Below, piece after piece: positions 45,764 to 53,372 of a stretch of 64,000 nt of DNA (positions are counted from its first letter, which is position 1; every line of letters begins with the position of its first letter). This stretch comes from Aquabacter cavernae. GTDB taxonomy: Bacteria; Pseudomonadota; Alphaproteobacteria; Rhizobiales; Xanthobacteraceae. Below the pieces are notes generated by a model. That model had not been told where the DNA came from. It made no database searches and saw nothing but the letters and a program-made list of their open reading frames with translations. The stretch spans positions 124,001 to 188,000 of the forward strand of contig NZ_RWKV01000015.1 of assembly GCF_003993795.1 (NCBI RefSeq), in the 5' to 3' direction. The position numbers and the translations under genes were made by a program.

Positions 45764-46582
45764 TCAGGACCTCCCTTCGGCAGCGGCGGCGAGGCGCCGG
45801 ATGAGCATGCGCACGGCCTGCGCCGTCTCGATGGTAAGGTCCGCTCCGGCAAGGCGCCGCCCGACGCTCACCGCGAGGCCGCCATGCTCGCGCACGGCCG
45901 CAAAGCCGGCCTCGTCGGTGACGTCGTCGCCGAAGAAGACCGGCACGCGACCGGCGAACGGCGGCTCGGCCAGGAAGGCGCGGACCGCCGCGCCCTTGTC
46001 CTGGCCGCGCGTCTTCACTTCAAACACCATGCGCCCGGGCAGCACTGCGAGGGTGCGCGCACGGGGCGCCACGATGCGCGCCACGGCCTCTTCCAACTCG
46101 GGCGCCACGGCGGGGGCCGCGCGATAATGCAGCGCCACGCTGGCGCCCTTGTCCTCCACGAGCACACCCTCGAACCGCACGGAGAGATCACGCAGCGCGG
46201 TGCGCACGTCATCCGGCAGGAGGGCGGCCACGAGGCGCGACTCGCCCTCGCCGGTGGGCCGGAACTGCGCGCCATGGATGCCGGACAGCGGGAGCTTCAG
46301 GGGCGCGAACAGGCGGTCCAGCACCGAGGCCTCGCGTCCGCTCACCAAGGCGAGGGCGCCGCCGGTGGCCTGCATCAGGACGGACAGGTGATCGATAAGG
46401 GTGGGGGGCACTTCGACCGCGTCGGGATGAGGCGCGATGTCGATGAGGGTGCCGTCCACGTCGAAGAAGAATGCATTCTGATCGACCGAAAGAAGGTCCC
46501 GCAGATCCACACTCCGCACCTCCGCTCCGATGGGGGGCGCCGGATCGCGCCGCGGGGAAATGGGCTGTGCCGAAGGGACCAT
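45764..46582 (-). CDS. otsB: Trehalose-6-phosphate phosphatase
   Basis: OtsB removes the phosphate from trehalose-6-phosphate. The 272-residue HAD-family protein has FFFDVDGTLIDIAPHP (Asp41 nucleophile, Asp43 acid), ALVSGREASVLD, and VFFGDDVTDEAGFAAV. ATG 46582 is preferred; upstream in-frame codons would place the start at or before the promoter. otsB comes first and otsA second, with one base between them. Confidence 0.94.
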   Translation of the reverse strand: MVPSAQPISPRRDPAPPIGAEVRSVDLRDLLSVDQNAFFFDVDGTLIDIAPHPDAVEVPPTLIDHLSVLMQATGGALALVSGREASVLDRLFAPLKLPLSGIHGAQFRPTGEGESRLVAALLPDDVRTALRDLSVRFEGVLVEDKGASVALHYRAAPAVAPELEEAVARIVAPRARTLAVLPGRMVFEVKTRGQDKGAAVRAFLAEPPFAGRVPVFFGDDVTDEAGFAAVREHGGLAVSVGRRLAGADLTIETAQAVRMLIRRLAAAAEGRS

Positions 46583-46635
46583 GCCGATTCGTTCTCCACT
46601 AAAAAATGCGAAAATATGGAATGACTTGCCATTGA

Positions 46636-46661
46636 AACGCCGCGAGTGGGGCAAGGGTTCC
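46636..46661 (-). promoter_or_regulatory. EcfG-type promoter of otsBA
   Basis: On the minus strand GGAAC (46661-46657), 17 bases, CGTT (46639-46636) match the general stress response consensus exactly. The predicted start site is about 45-50 bases upstream of otsB. Confidence 0.85.
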
Positions 46662-46744
46662 GAAACAGATCAAAAAACCGCCATGCTCATTTCAAAGGCG
46701 CTGGCGGGATTTACCGGAAAGCGTTGGCGTTCTTCGGCTTGGCT

Positions 46745-46769
46745 GGAACCGGCATGGCCCCCATGCGTT
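46745..46769 (+). promoter_or_regulatory. EcfG-type promoter of the 46798 gene
   Basis: GGAAC (46745-46749), 16 bases, CGTT (46766-46769) is an exact consensus match. It lies 28 bases before the ATG and is divergent from the otsBA promoter 84 bases away. Confidence 0.83.
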
Positions 46770-46797
46770 TCCAGGGGCACACCGGAGATCACGCCGC

Positions 46798-47280
46798 ATG
46801 AACTGGGTTCCCTGGCAACCGCCCGCCTCCCCGCTCGAGCAGAGACTGGATTCGCTCCGCAACGAGATGGTGCGCCTCGCGCGGGCCGTGGGAGAGCTTC
46901 CTTCCGGCCGCGCGCAGGCCTCCGCCGTGGCGGCGCGGCGTTTTGCCCATGACGTGTCGCACAAGGTGTCCGATGGTGGCCGCGCGGCCGGCACGGCCCT
47001 GACGGACGGCGCCGCGGCAGCCTGGAGCGGCGGGCGCACGGCCGCCGGCCGGCTTGACGCCGCCGCGCGCCACACACAGGAACAGATCGCACGCTACCCT
47101 GCCGCCACGGCAATCGCCGTGGTGGGGGTAGGCTTGACCCTGGCTTTTGTGCTTAGCTTGGCGGTGCGAAAACCCCGCCAGCGAACGTTTGCTTCGCCTG
47201 GTGGAAATGTCCGCCGACCGCCGGCGAAAGCGTCACGCGCGTTCGGACGGACGGCCCGGCCTAGCCGGCAAGATGTATGA
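46798..47280 (+). CDS. Tail-anchored small membrane protein, stress-promoter controlled
   Basis: The 160-residue product has an amphipathic Ala/Arg-rich N-terminal part (LEQRLDSLRNEMVRLARAVG). One membrane helix follows (YPAATAIAVVGVGLTLAFVL, about residues 100-120), then a basic tail. The layout recalls DUF883/ElaB-type proteins but I do not recognise a named family. GGAG lies ten bases before the ATG. It ends 11 bases before the lipoprotein gene, so the two probably form an operon. Confidence 0.72.
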   Translation: MNWVPWQPPASPLEQRLDSLRNEMVRLARAVGELPSGRAQASAVAARRFAHDVSHKVSDGGRAAGTALTDGAAAAWSGGRTAAGRLDAAARHTQEQIARYPAATAIAVVGVGLTLAFVLSLAVRKPRQRTFASPGGNVRRPPAKASRAFGRTARPSRQDV

Positions 47281-47291
47281 TGGAGAGCAAA

Positions 47292-47561
47292 ATGAGGGCG
47301 GCAATCATCGTTGTGGCAGCGGCGCTGGCTCTGGGCGGGTGCAGCCAGTATTCCGAATCTGACCGTGCGGTCGGCGGCGGCCTGATGGGTGCCGGTGCCG
47401 GCGCCCTGGTCGGCGGCCTGGCCACCGGCACGGCGGGCGGCGCCGTGGTTGGCGGCGTGCTCGGCGGCGCCACCGGCGCCATCGTCGGCGCGGCCACCAC
47501 CCCGAAGAATTGCTGGGCGCGCGACGCCTACGGCAATTCCTTCCGCGTGGCCTGTCCCTGA
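47292..47561 (+). CDS. Glycine-zipper lipoprotein
   Basis: The 89-residue product has a lipoprotein signal with lipobox ALGGC. A glycine-rich zipper segment follows (GGGLMGAGAGALVGGLATGT and GGVLGGATGAIVGAA), and then a short tail with CWARDAYGNSFRVAC. Such proteins sit in the outer membrane or periplasm and are often stress-induced. ATG 47292 has GGAG seven bases upstream. A strong terminator follows at 47587. Confidence 0.8.
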   Translation: MRAAIIVVAAALALGGCSQYSESDRAVGGGLMGAGAGALVGGLATGTAGGAVVGGVLGGATGAIVGAATTPKNCWARDAYGNSFRVACP

Positions 47562-47586
47562 GCAGTTACCCCGACCGGATCGATCG

Positions 47587-47617
47587 CGGGGCGCCTTCGG
47601 GCGCCCCGTTTTCGTTT
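47587..47617 (+). terminator. Intrinsic terminator after the lipoprotein gene
   Basis: CGGGGCGCC-TTCG-GGCGCCCCG (47587-47608) is a perfect 9-bp stem if the outer C-G pair is counted, with a TTCG tetraloop, followed by TTTTCGTTT. Confidence 0.85.
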
Positions 47618-47629
47618 CGGGCGCCGCAC

Positions 47630-47654
47630 GGAACCAGTGCTGTCCTGGGGCGTT
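47630..47654 (+). promoter_or_regulatory. EcfG-type promoter with no protein gene behind it
   Basis: GGAAC (47630-47634), 16 bases, CGTT (47651-47654) is an exact consensus match. It lies between two intrinsic terminators and points rightward into a region with no plus-strand gene. Confidence 0.8.
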
Positions 47655-47659
47655 GATAC

Positions 47660-47729
47660 GGCGTCGCTTATCATCGACACCTCCAAAACTGAAACGGGCG
47701 GGCGCCTCTCGGCAGCCCGCCCAATTTTT
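47660..47729 (+). ncRNA. Candidate general-stress small RNA, about 70 nt
   Basis: The segment begins just after an exact EcfG promoter and ends in the terminator at 47696-47729. The upstream terminator at 47587 isolates it from the lipoprotein operon. A weak 5-prime hairpin can form between GGCGTCG (47670-47676) and CGACACC. It is followed by an unpaired ACACCTCCAAAAC stretch whose CCTCC could pair with ribosome-binding sites. I find no open reading frame with a ribosome site. GsrN of Caulobacter, a sigma-T-dependent small RNA, is a precedent, but homology is not shown. Confidence 0.6.
47696..47729 (+). terminator. Intrinsic terminator of the candidate small RNA
   Basis: GGGCGGGC (47696-47703) pairs with GCCCGCCC (47715-47722) around an 11-base loop, followed by AATTTTT. 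The opposite strand also has a T-rich flank, so it may stop the convergent transglutaminase transcript too. Confidence 0.85.
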
Positions 47730-47749
47730 ATGGCGCCGTCCGCCACCCC

Positions 47750-48829
47750 TCAGGCGCTGAGCGCGGCCTGCTGCTGGACCTGCTCGGATTCGATCCGCAC
47801 GGCTTCGAGCTGACCGGATTCGACCTCAGCCGCCGGAGCCTCCTCGAAGGACAAGATGTCGGCGGGGGTGCAATCGGCGAACGAGCCGCGCAGGCTGGAT
47901 ACCACGGCCGGGGATAGCTGGACCGCCTCTCCCTCCACGCCGGAGAGCCGGGTGGAGACGAACACTTCCACATCCATCCCCAGGAACGCCTGCGGCGTGT
48001 CGGAGATGAAGCTGCCGACGATGGGGGATGCCTGGCGCGGATCACGCACCACCGCCACCCGCACCAGATGGTCCGTGCCGATGAGCGCGTTGGTGGGATC
48101 GAAATCCACCCAGCCCGCGCCCGGCAGATAGACTTCCGCCCAGGCATGGGTGGCGCCGGCGCCCCGGATCTCTTCCGAATGGTCGATATTGAGATCGAGA
48201 TGGGGGGTGTAGAGATAGCCCGTCACGAAGCGCGCGGCGAAGCCCAGCTCGCGCACGGTCTCGATGAACAGGAGCGCGAAGTCGCGGCAGGTGCCGGAGC
48301 GATGCGCCAGCGTCTGCGCGGGGGTCTGGGTGCCCTCCTCGATGCGCGCCTGATAGACGAAGTCGGATTTGACGGCGGCATTGATGGCGTGGAGCAGGTC
48401 CAGCGTGCCGATGGTCTCGCCGGGCTTCACGAAGGTGGCAAGCCACTCCTTCACCTCGCCCGAATCCTCGTACTGCGTGGTCAGCATCTGCGAGGCGTCG
48501 AACCGGTCGTCGCTGGAATAGACGAAGGGATAATTGGAGGCGACGGGATCGAGCAGGCCCTGGAGATCGGGCGTGGCATAGCTGTCCAATTCCAGCACGC
48601 TCTCGATCACCAATTCGCTCGCCGGGCCGTGGAAATCCACCAGCGCGATGGAATTGCCGAACACGTCGTAGATATATTTCACATCCCCGGTGGGCGAGAG
48701 CGTGAGGCGCGCCTCATGCAGCCGCAGGCCGTGGCTGTCCCGCGGGCGGAGCATCAGGCGATGCTGGCCGAACTGGACCGGCTCGGAATAGCGGTAGCGC
48801 GTCTTATGCTCGACGATAAGCCGGCGCAT
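47750..48829 (-). CDS. Transglutaminase-like family protein
   Basis: The 359-residue protein has an N-terminal beta-rich domain (HKTRYRYSEPVQFGQHRLML). The transglutaminase-like domain has Cys181 in HRSGTCRDFALLF, His228 in ATHAWAEVYLPG and Asp244 in VDFDPTN, a complete triad. Such proteins are probably cysteine proteases or peptide-modifying enzymes of unknown substrate. There is no signal peptide. ATG 48829 has GGAGG upstream; the in-frame extension to 48901 lacks one. Confidence 0.9.
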   Translation of the reverse strand: MRRLIVEHKTRYRYSEPVQFGQHRLMLRPRDSHGLRLHEARLTLSPTGDVKYIYDVFGNSIALVDFHGPASELVIESVLELDSYATPDLQGLLDPVASNYPFVYSSDDRFDASQMLTTQYEDSGEVKEWLATFVKPGETIGTLDLLHAINAAVKSDFVYQARIEEGTQTPAQTLAHRSGTCRDFALLFIETVRELGFAARFVTGYLYTPHLDLNIDHSEEIRGAGATHAWAEVYLPGAGWVDFDPTNALIGTDHLVRVAVVRDPRQASPIVGSFISDTPQAFLGMDVEVFVSTRLSGVEGEAVQLSPAVVSSLRGSFADCTPADILSFEEAPAAEVESGQLEAVRIESEQVQQQAALSA

Positions 48830-48989
48830 GGCGACCCTCCTGAGGGAAATGGCGTTCACGCAGGGGCGCGAGCGGAAGGTCCACATTAGCATGCGGCGCA
48901 CGCCCCCGGTGAAGGCATGCGCCGCGAAAGTCCTTTTCCTGTGGGCGGACCTCGCGGCCCGCCCGAAACCTGCGTGCGAACCGCAGGCC

Positions 48990-49163
48990 CTAGCCCATCC
49001 GACGGCCCCTCATCAGGCCCACAACGGCCGAGATGAGGAACAGGACGATGGCGACAAAGAAGATGATCTTCGCGATCTCGATGGCCGTGCCGGCGATGCC
49101 GCCGAAGCCGAGAACAGCCGCGACCAGCGCGACGATGAGGAAAGTAACCGCCCAACCCAGCAT
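48990..49163 (-). CDS. DUF1328 small membrane protein
   Basis: The 57-residue protein is two membrane helices ([20 protein letters not shown] and [20 protein letters not shown]) with a short basic tail RGRRMG, the DUF1328/YtjA pattern. These proteins are often stress-induced. GGAG precedes ATG 49163. On the minus strand about 100 bases upstream is a near-match to the EcfG promoter, GGAAC-N17-AGTT (49290-49265). Confidence 0.9.
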   Translation of the reverse strand: MLGWAVTFLIVALVAAVLGFGGIAGTAIEIAKIIFFVAIVLFLISAVVGLMRGRRMG

Positions 49164-49349
49164 GGTGATCTCCTGTGTCAGTGACGGCGCGCGATGCGCG
49201 CCCGGATCGGTGATTTCTCCGCGCCTGTCGCCCGTAGCGCCCGTCGGGGGAGGAATGAGCCTGGAACTTGGCGGACGGGGCTCCGGTTCCACGCTGCGGC
49301 TCCGTTTTCGCCGCCCGTTAAAAAAAGTCATCGCCGCCCGCCCGGAGAC

Positions 49350-49375
49350 GGAACCAAACCGGCGGGCCGGAGGTT
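49350..49375 (+). promoter_or_regulatory. Near-match to EcfG promoter
   Basis: GGAAC (49350-49354), 17 bases, GGTT (49372-49375) differs from consensus by one base in the -10 and lies 33 bases before the 49408 gene. Confidence 0.4.
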
Positions 49376-49407
49376 GTTTGCGAATTCAACGAGGCAGGGA
49401 GATCAAC

Positions 49408-49683
49408 ATGCCCGCGCCCACCAATGCCCGCGGCGGCACCCAGGACTGGAAGACTCCGTCCTCGCCCCACGGCTATGATCTGTGCGAATTCGACCCGCGC
49501 CAGAGCGCGCGTGACGAGCGCAGGATGCGCACTCACGAACCGGACGAGGAGCGGCTGCGCCTCCGGCGCGCCCAGGCGGCGCTGGATACCAAGCTCCCCG
49601 GCCCCGCGCAGGATGTCCCGCCCGGGGCGGACGACGAGGAGAACGACGAGGTTTCCGGCACGTCGCGACTTTATCGCGACTGA
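49408..49683 (+). CDS. Small hydrophilic protein of unknown function
   Basis: The 91-residue product is charged and has no membrane segment: an N-terminal GTQDWKTPSSPHGYDLCEFD, then a basic ERRMRTHEPDEERLRLRRAQ helix and an acidic PPGADDEENDE tail. I do not recognise the family. GGGAG precedes ATG 49408. It lies just upstream of the EcfG promoter of the NepR-like gene. Confidence 0.6.
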   Translation: MPAPTNARGGTQDWKTPSSPHGYDLCEFDPRQSARDERRMRTHEPDEERLRLRRAQAALDTKLPGPAQDVPPGADDEENDEVSGTSRLYRD

Positions 49684-49697
49684 TGCCGGGTCTTGTT

Positions 49698-49722
49698 GGA
49701 ACTTCTTTGCACCTGTACCGTT
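49698..49722 (+). promoter_or_regulatory. EcfG-type promoter of the NepR-like gene
   Basis: GGAAC (49698-49702), 16 bases, CGTT (49719-49722) is an exact consensus match. It lies about 140 bases before the preferred start of the next gene. Confidence 0.83.
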
Positions 49723-49860
49723 TCACCACGGAACCGGGGTCGTGAGAGGCTAGCCTCCTGCGGCGCTCTTCATCCGGCCCCATCCGACAGACGACGATGC
49801 TCCATGCGACAGACGCGCCCCGATAGCTCCGAGACGCAAGTGCAGAAAGAGAGAGGCGCA

Positions 49861-50079
49861 ATGCGGGCCCCTCATCGGCGCGATATTTCGGCGCGCCAGG
49901 ATCTCCTCGGCAAGGAACTCCGCCAACTCTTCGATGGCTATACCAGCGAAGAGATGCCGGACGAATTGCTGAAGCTCGCCGAACAGCTGCAAGGGGCGTT
50001 CGAAAGCGGGAAGATCGCGAAGCCCGCCGCCGCCACGTCGGAGGATCCACCTCCGGCAGCGCCCCTGGATTCCAAATAG
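49861..50079 (+). CDS. nepR: NepR-like anti-sigma factor
   Basis: The 72-residue product contains RQDLLGKELRQLFDGY and EMPDELLKLAEQLQGAFE. This resembles NepR proteins, which have a LG..L+..(Y/F)D helix, a (V/M)PD and a second LL..L helix. NepR holds EcfG inactive until phosphorylated PhyR binds it. ATG 49861 has GAGAGG five bases upstream; ATG 49804 is the alternative (91 residues). It is not next to ecfG, which is unusual, but it has its own EcfG promoter. The family call is by eye and needs a profile search. Confidence 0.6.
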   Translation: MRAPHRRDISARQDLLGKELRQLFDGYTSEEMPDELLKLAEQLQGAFESGKIAKPAAATSEDPPPAAPLDSK

Positions 50080-50280
50080 AAGCTGCGCCATCCGCGCAGC
50101 CCTGCATGCCCGTTCGGGCTCGTCTCTGTGGAGGCGGGCCCGAACGGCGTTTGGGCGGAAGACCGAGCGGGTCTCCTGAGAAGAAGCTCTCGCGGATGAG
50201 GCGCAGGCGCCGAACACCGGCCTCAAAGGCCCGTGGATCCATGCGATAGGGAGGCGACCTTGCAAGGCGCCTCCTGCTAT

Positions 50281-50500
50281 GGCAGGTTGCCCCTAGGACA
50301 TTCAACTTACGTGAAAGCTAAAGCGCCCTAATGCCGGACGAAGGCGACAGTACAGGCGATAGTCGACACCGAATGAGGCTGATCTCCCGAAGTGGATGTC
50401 AGCCTCACATGTCCGAATTATCACATATGACGAACGACCGCCTCGGATGTTTCATCCGGGGCTTTTTGCGTTCGCACCACACCGCTCATAAGGTCTAGTC
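50281..50500 (+). promoter_or_regulatory. Structured leader before terC-type gene, possible attenuator
   Basis: The 421-base gap after the NepR-like gene ends in an intrinsic terminator (50440-50467) placed 33 bases before the next ATG. Upstream are two pairings: GAGGCTGA (50376-50383) with TCAGCCTC (50399-50406), and GGACAT (50297-50302) with ATGTCC (50408-50413), which would enclose it. This is the layout of a riboswitch or attenuator. TerC-family genes are often under the yybP-ykoY manganese riboswitch, but I do not see that consensus here. Confidence 0.5.
50440..50467 (+). terminator. Intrinsic terminator upstream of terC-type gene
   Basis: GCCTCGGATG-TTT-CATCCGGGGC forms a 10-bp stem with one T-G pair, followed by TTTTT. 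It could end the NepR-like transcript, a short RNA, or act as an attenuator for the gene starting at 50501. Confidence 0.85.
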
Positions 50501-52054
50501 ATGGAGCTTCTTGCAGATCCGAACATCTGGATCGGCCTCGTTACCCTCATCGTTCTCGAAGTCGTTCTCGGCATCGATAACCTGGTCTTCATTGCCATCC
50601 TGGCGGACAAGCTCCCTCCACATCAGCGCAACAAGGCGCGCCTGATCGGCCTCTCCCTCGCGCTTGGCATGCGCGTGGTTCTGCTCTTCTCCATCTCCTG
50701 GATCGTGCGGCTGACGCAGCCGCTCTTCTCCGTGGCCGAGTTCGACTTCTCGGGACGGGATATCATCCTGATCCTGGGCGGCGTTTTCCTCCTGGCCAAG
50801 GGCACGATGGAATTGCACGAGCGGCTGGAAGGCGCCCACAAGCCCAAGGAAGGCAAGGTGGTTCACGCCGTCTTCTGGCAGGTGATCGTCCAGATCGTGG
50901 TTCTCGATGCGGTCTTCTCGCTCGACAGCGTGATCACCGCCATCGGCATGGTGAACAACCTCTGGGTGATGATCACCGCCGTCTGCGTGGCCATGGCCGT
51001 CATGATGGCCGCCTCGAAGCCGCTCATGGCCTTCGTCTCCAAGCATCCGACCGTGGTGATCCTCTGCCTCGGCTTCCTGCTGATGATCGGCTTCAGCCTG
51101 GTGGTGGAAGGCTTCGGCTTCCACATTCCCAAGGGCTACCTCTATGCCGCCATCGGCTTCTCGGTGCTGATCGAGGCCGCCAACCAACTCGGCCGGCACA
51201 ATCGCGAGAAGCGCATCACCACGGGCGACCTCAGGGAGCGCACCTCGGAAGCGGTCCTGCGGCTGCTGGGTGGGCGCGTGGGCGAACAGCCGCTCGGTGA
51301 AACAGTGGATGCGATAGCCGAGCAAGCCTCCCAGGGCGATCTCTTCAAGCCTCAGGAAAAGGAGATGATCCGCGGCGTGCTCGATCTCGGCGAGCGCCCG
51401 GTCAGTTCCATCATGACTCCGGGCAACGAACTGGAATGGCTCGACCTCGACGAAAGCCCCGAGGAGCTGCGCGAGGCGATCCGCACGCTCACCCATAGCC
51501 GGGTCATTCTGGCCCGCGACAGCGTGGATGATTTCGTAGGCGTCGCCTTAACCAAGGAATTGCTGAACGCGGTCATCGACGGCAAGGCGATCGACTGGAC
51601 ACGCATGACGCGGCAGCCGGCCATCGTCCATGAAACCACCGACGTTCTGAAAGTGATGGAGCAGTTGCGCCGCTCGCCCGTGCAGATGGCCATGGTCGTG
51701 GATGAGCATGGCGCGCTCGAAGGCATCGCAACCCCCACCGACATCCTGGAGGCCATTGCCGGCGAATTCCCGGACATCGGCGAGGAGGCGGCGGCGCTGG
51801 AGCCCCAGGGCGAGGGCAGTTGGATCGCAGACGGCTTCATCGACATCCGCCAGCTCAGCAGCACGATCCAACACGATCTGGTTGATGATGCGAACCGATA
51901 CGCGACGCTCGCCGGCTATATCCTGACGCAGATCGGGCATCTGCCGCGGGAAGGGGAGAGCGTGGACGCCGACGGCCTGCGGTTCGAGGTGCTGTCCCTC
52001 GACAAGCGGAGCATCGGAAAGGTGCGGATCTCCGAAGCCGTGAGCGTGCCGTAG
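50501..52054 (+). CDS. TerC-family membrane protein with CBS and CorC-type domains
   Basis: The 517-residue protein has a TerC domain of about seven helices (residues 1-225: [18 protein letters not shown] and [17 protein letters not shown] carry the conserved acidic residues). A pair of CBS domains follows (about 290-420, [20 protein letters not shown] and [20 protein letters not shown]), with a CorC/HlyC-type domain at the end. This is the YegH/YoaE layout. Likely a metal-ion exporter, possibly manganese, inferred from the family. AAGG precedes ATG 50501. Confidence 0.92.
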   Translation: MELLADPNIWIGLVTLIVLEVVLGIDNLVFIAILADKLPPHQRNKARLIGLSLALGMRVVLLFSISWIVRLTQPLFSVAEFDFSGRDIILILGGVFLLAKGTMELHERLEGAHKPKEGKVVHAVFWQVIVQIVVLDAVFSLDSVITAIGMVNNLWVMITAVCVAMAVMMAASKPLMAFVSKHPTVVILCLGFLLMIGFSLVVEGFGFHIPKGYLYAAIGFSVLIEAANQLGRHNREKRITTGDLRERTSEAVLRLLGGRVGEQPLGETVDAIAEQASQGDLFKPQEKEMIRGVLDLGERPVSSIMTPGNELEWLDLDESPEELREAIRTLTHSRVILARDSVDDFVGVALTKELLNAVIDGKAIDWTRMTRQPAIVHETTDVLKVMEQLRRSPVQMAMVVDEHGALEGIATPTDILEAIAGEFPDIGEEAAALEPQGEGSWIADGFIDIRQLSSTIQHDLVDDANRYATLAGYILTQIGHLPREGESVDADGLRFEVLSLDKRSIGKVRISEAVSVP

Positions 52055-52120
52055 CGGCCCTCACGCTGCCGGCCCTCACCCCGGTGTGAGGGAACGCGCG
52101 GCCGTCAGGTTGGAAAGGGT

Positions 52121-52144
52121 ACGGCGCGCCTTCACGCGCGCCGT
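52121..52144 (-). terminator. Hairpin after ecfG
   Basis: ACGGCGCGC-CTTCAC-GCGCGCCGT is a perfect 9-bp stem just downstream of the ecfG stop. On the minus strand it is followed by ACCCTTT, a poor T-run, so termination is only likely. Confidence 0.5.
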
Positions 52145-52163
52145 GCAGTCCGTTTGGAAGAGC

Positions 52164-52772
52164 CTAGCTGCGGGCGGCCGAAAGGGCGACGGAATCGCCC
52201 TCCACCACATCGGCGGTGTCTTCCGCGCCCATGAGCGTCAACAGCTTGGCGCGGGCGCGGTTTACGCGGCTCTTGATGGTGCCCAGCGCACAGCCGCACA
52301 CATCCGCCGCCTCCTCATAGGAGAGGCCGGCCGCGCCCACCAGAACCAGCGCCTCGCGCTGGTCGGAGGGAAGCAATTCCAGCGCCTCCTTCAGGGAGCG
52401 CAACGTCATGGACCATTCCTGGCCGGGTCCCATATTGGAATCCTGCTGGGCCAGCGTGGCCATGCCGTCATTCTCGCGGCGGCGCTTGCGGATCTCGGTG
52501 TAGTAGGTATTGCGCAGGATGGTGAACATCCAGGCCCGCAGATTGGTGCCCGGATCGAACTTATCGATGTTCGACAGCGCCTTGAGCAAGGTCTCCTGCA
52601 CCAGGTCGTCCGCCTGGGTGCGGTTGCGCGTCAGCGAGCGCGCAAAGGCGCGCAACGCCGGAAGCAATTCGAGCACCTGGTCGCGCAGCGCTTTCATCTC
52701 AGAGGAGGCCGCAGCCGCAGAGGTCACCGCCGTCGAGGTCTCGGCCGTCGAGGTCTTGTTGGCAACTTCCAT
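52164..52772 (-). CDS. ecfG: General stress sigma factor EcfG
   Basis: The 202-residue ECF sigma factor has region 2 (ALRAFARSLTRNRTQADDLV, DKFDPGTNLRAWMFTILRNT) and region 4 (LELLPSDQREALVLVGAAGL and SYEEAADVCGCALGTIKSRV), the EcfG subgroup pattern. It directs RNA polymerase to GGAAC-N16/17-CGTT promoters. ATG 52772 begins MEVANK. The promoter at 52914-52938 has its own consensus, so the gene is autoregulated. Unlike most such loci there is no nepR directly upstream. Confidence 0.93.
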   Translation of the reverse strand: MEVANKTSTAETSTAVTSAAAASSEMKALRDQVLELLPALRAFARSLTRNRTQADDLVQETLLKALSNIDKFDPGTNLRAWMFTILRNTYYTEIRKRRRENDGMATLAQQDSNMGPGQEWSMTLRSLKEALELLPSDQREALVLVGAAGLSYEEAADVCGCALGTIKSRVNRARAKLLTLMGAEDTADVVEGDSVALSAARS

Positions 52773-52913
52773 AGGACGTCTGCTATCCGTTTCGTGAGAT
52801 TGAAACACGCCAGCCACCCCTCACAAAATCTCCTGCCGCGTGCGTTCCGGCCCCTCTCTGGGCTGCTGCGACGGCGTAGGCCGCACGGGACGCACCGGCT
52901 GTGTTACGGAAGA

Positions 52914-52938
52914 AACGTAGGGCCGGACCACAGGTTCC
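52914..52938 (-). promoter_or_regulatory. EcfG-type promoter of ecfG
   Basis: On the minus strand GGAAC (52938-52934), 16 bases, CGTT (52917-52914) is an exact match. It lies about 140 bases upstream of the ecfG start, inside the gap to the KGG gene. Confidence 0.85.
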
Positions 52939-52971
52939 CTCCGCACACGAAAAAATCACCCCCCGCCCTCT

Positions 52972-53235
52972 TCATGACCGTGGGCTATGGGACGCCTGAC
53001 CGCCTTTCTGGCCGGCGCGGGAGGCCAGCCCCCGATTGCGCGAGAAGCTGCGATCCTCGTCCGCGACGCTGCGACCGCCCTTTCGGCCGGCGGCGGAGGC
53101 CAGCGCACGGTCCTGGGAGAAGCTGCGCTTTTCGGCCGGGACGCTCTCCCCGCCCTTGCGCGCAATGGCCCGCTGCTTCTCCGCATCCATGGCGGCGAAA
53201 CCGCGATTGGACGTTCCTTTGGTCTTCGAGGCCAT
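52972..53235 (-). CDS. KGG-repeat general stress protein
   Basis: The 87-residue product has three KGG repeats: GFAAMDAEKQRAIARKGGES, then SFSQDRALASAAGRKGGRS and SFSRNRGLASRAGQKGGQ. Proteins of the YciG/Con-10 group are small, soluble and induced by stress, with unknown mechanism. ATG 53235 has GGGAG upstream. An exact EcfG promoter lies about 80 bases upstream, between this gene and the sensor kinase gene. Confidence 0.9.
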   Translation of the reverse strand: MASKTKGTSNRGFAAMDAEKQRAIARKGGESVPAEKRSFSQDRALASAAGRKGGRSVADEDRSFSRNRGLASRAGQKGGQASHSPRS

Positions 53236-53314
53236 GGGACACTCCCTGTCTGGCCCAGGGCTTGGGTGGCCCGTGGGCGTCGCGGACCTTGTCCGGTGGA
53301 CGTTCTCCAAGACC

Positions 53315-53340
53315 AACGGCGTCGGGGGCCCGCCGGTTCC
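53315..53340 (-). promoter_or_regulatory. EcfG-type promoter of the KGG gene
   Basis: On the minus strand GGAAC (53340-53336), 17 bases, CGTT (53318-53315) is an exact match. Confidence 0.85.
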
Positions 53341-53372
53341 ACCACGGACGGCCCGGAGTGATCCGCGCGGGG

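Noticed and set aside
49263-49290. EcfG promoter for the DUF1328 gene
   Set aside because: The -10 is AGTT rather than CGTT and the distance is long; kept only as a near-match.
50281-50500. yybP-ykoY manganese riboswitch before the TerC-type gene
   Set aside because: The conserved core sequences of that class are not visible; only an unclassified leader with a terminator can be supported.
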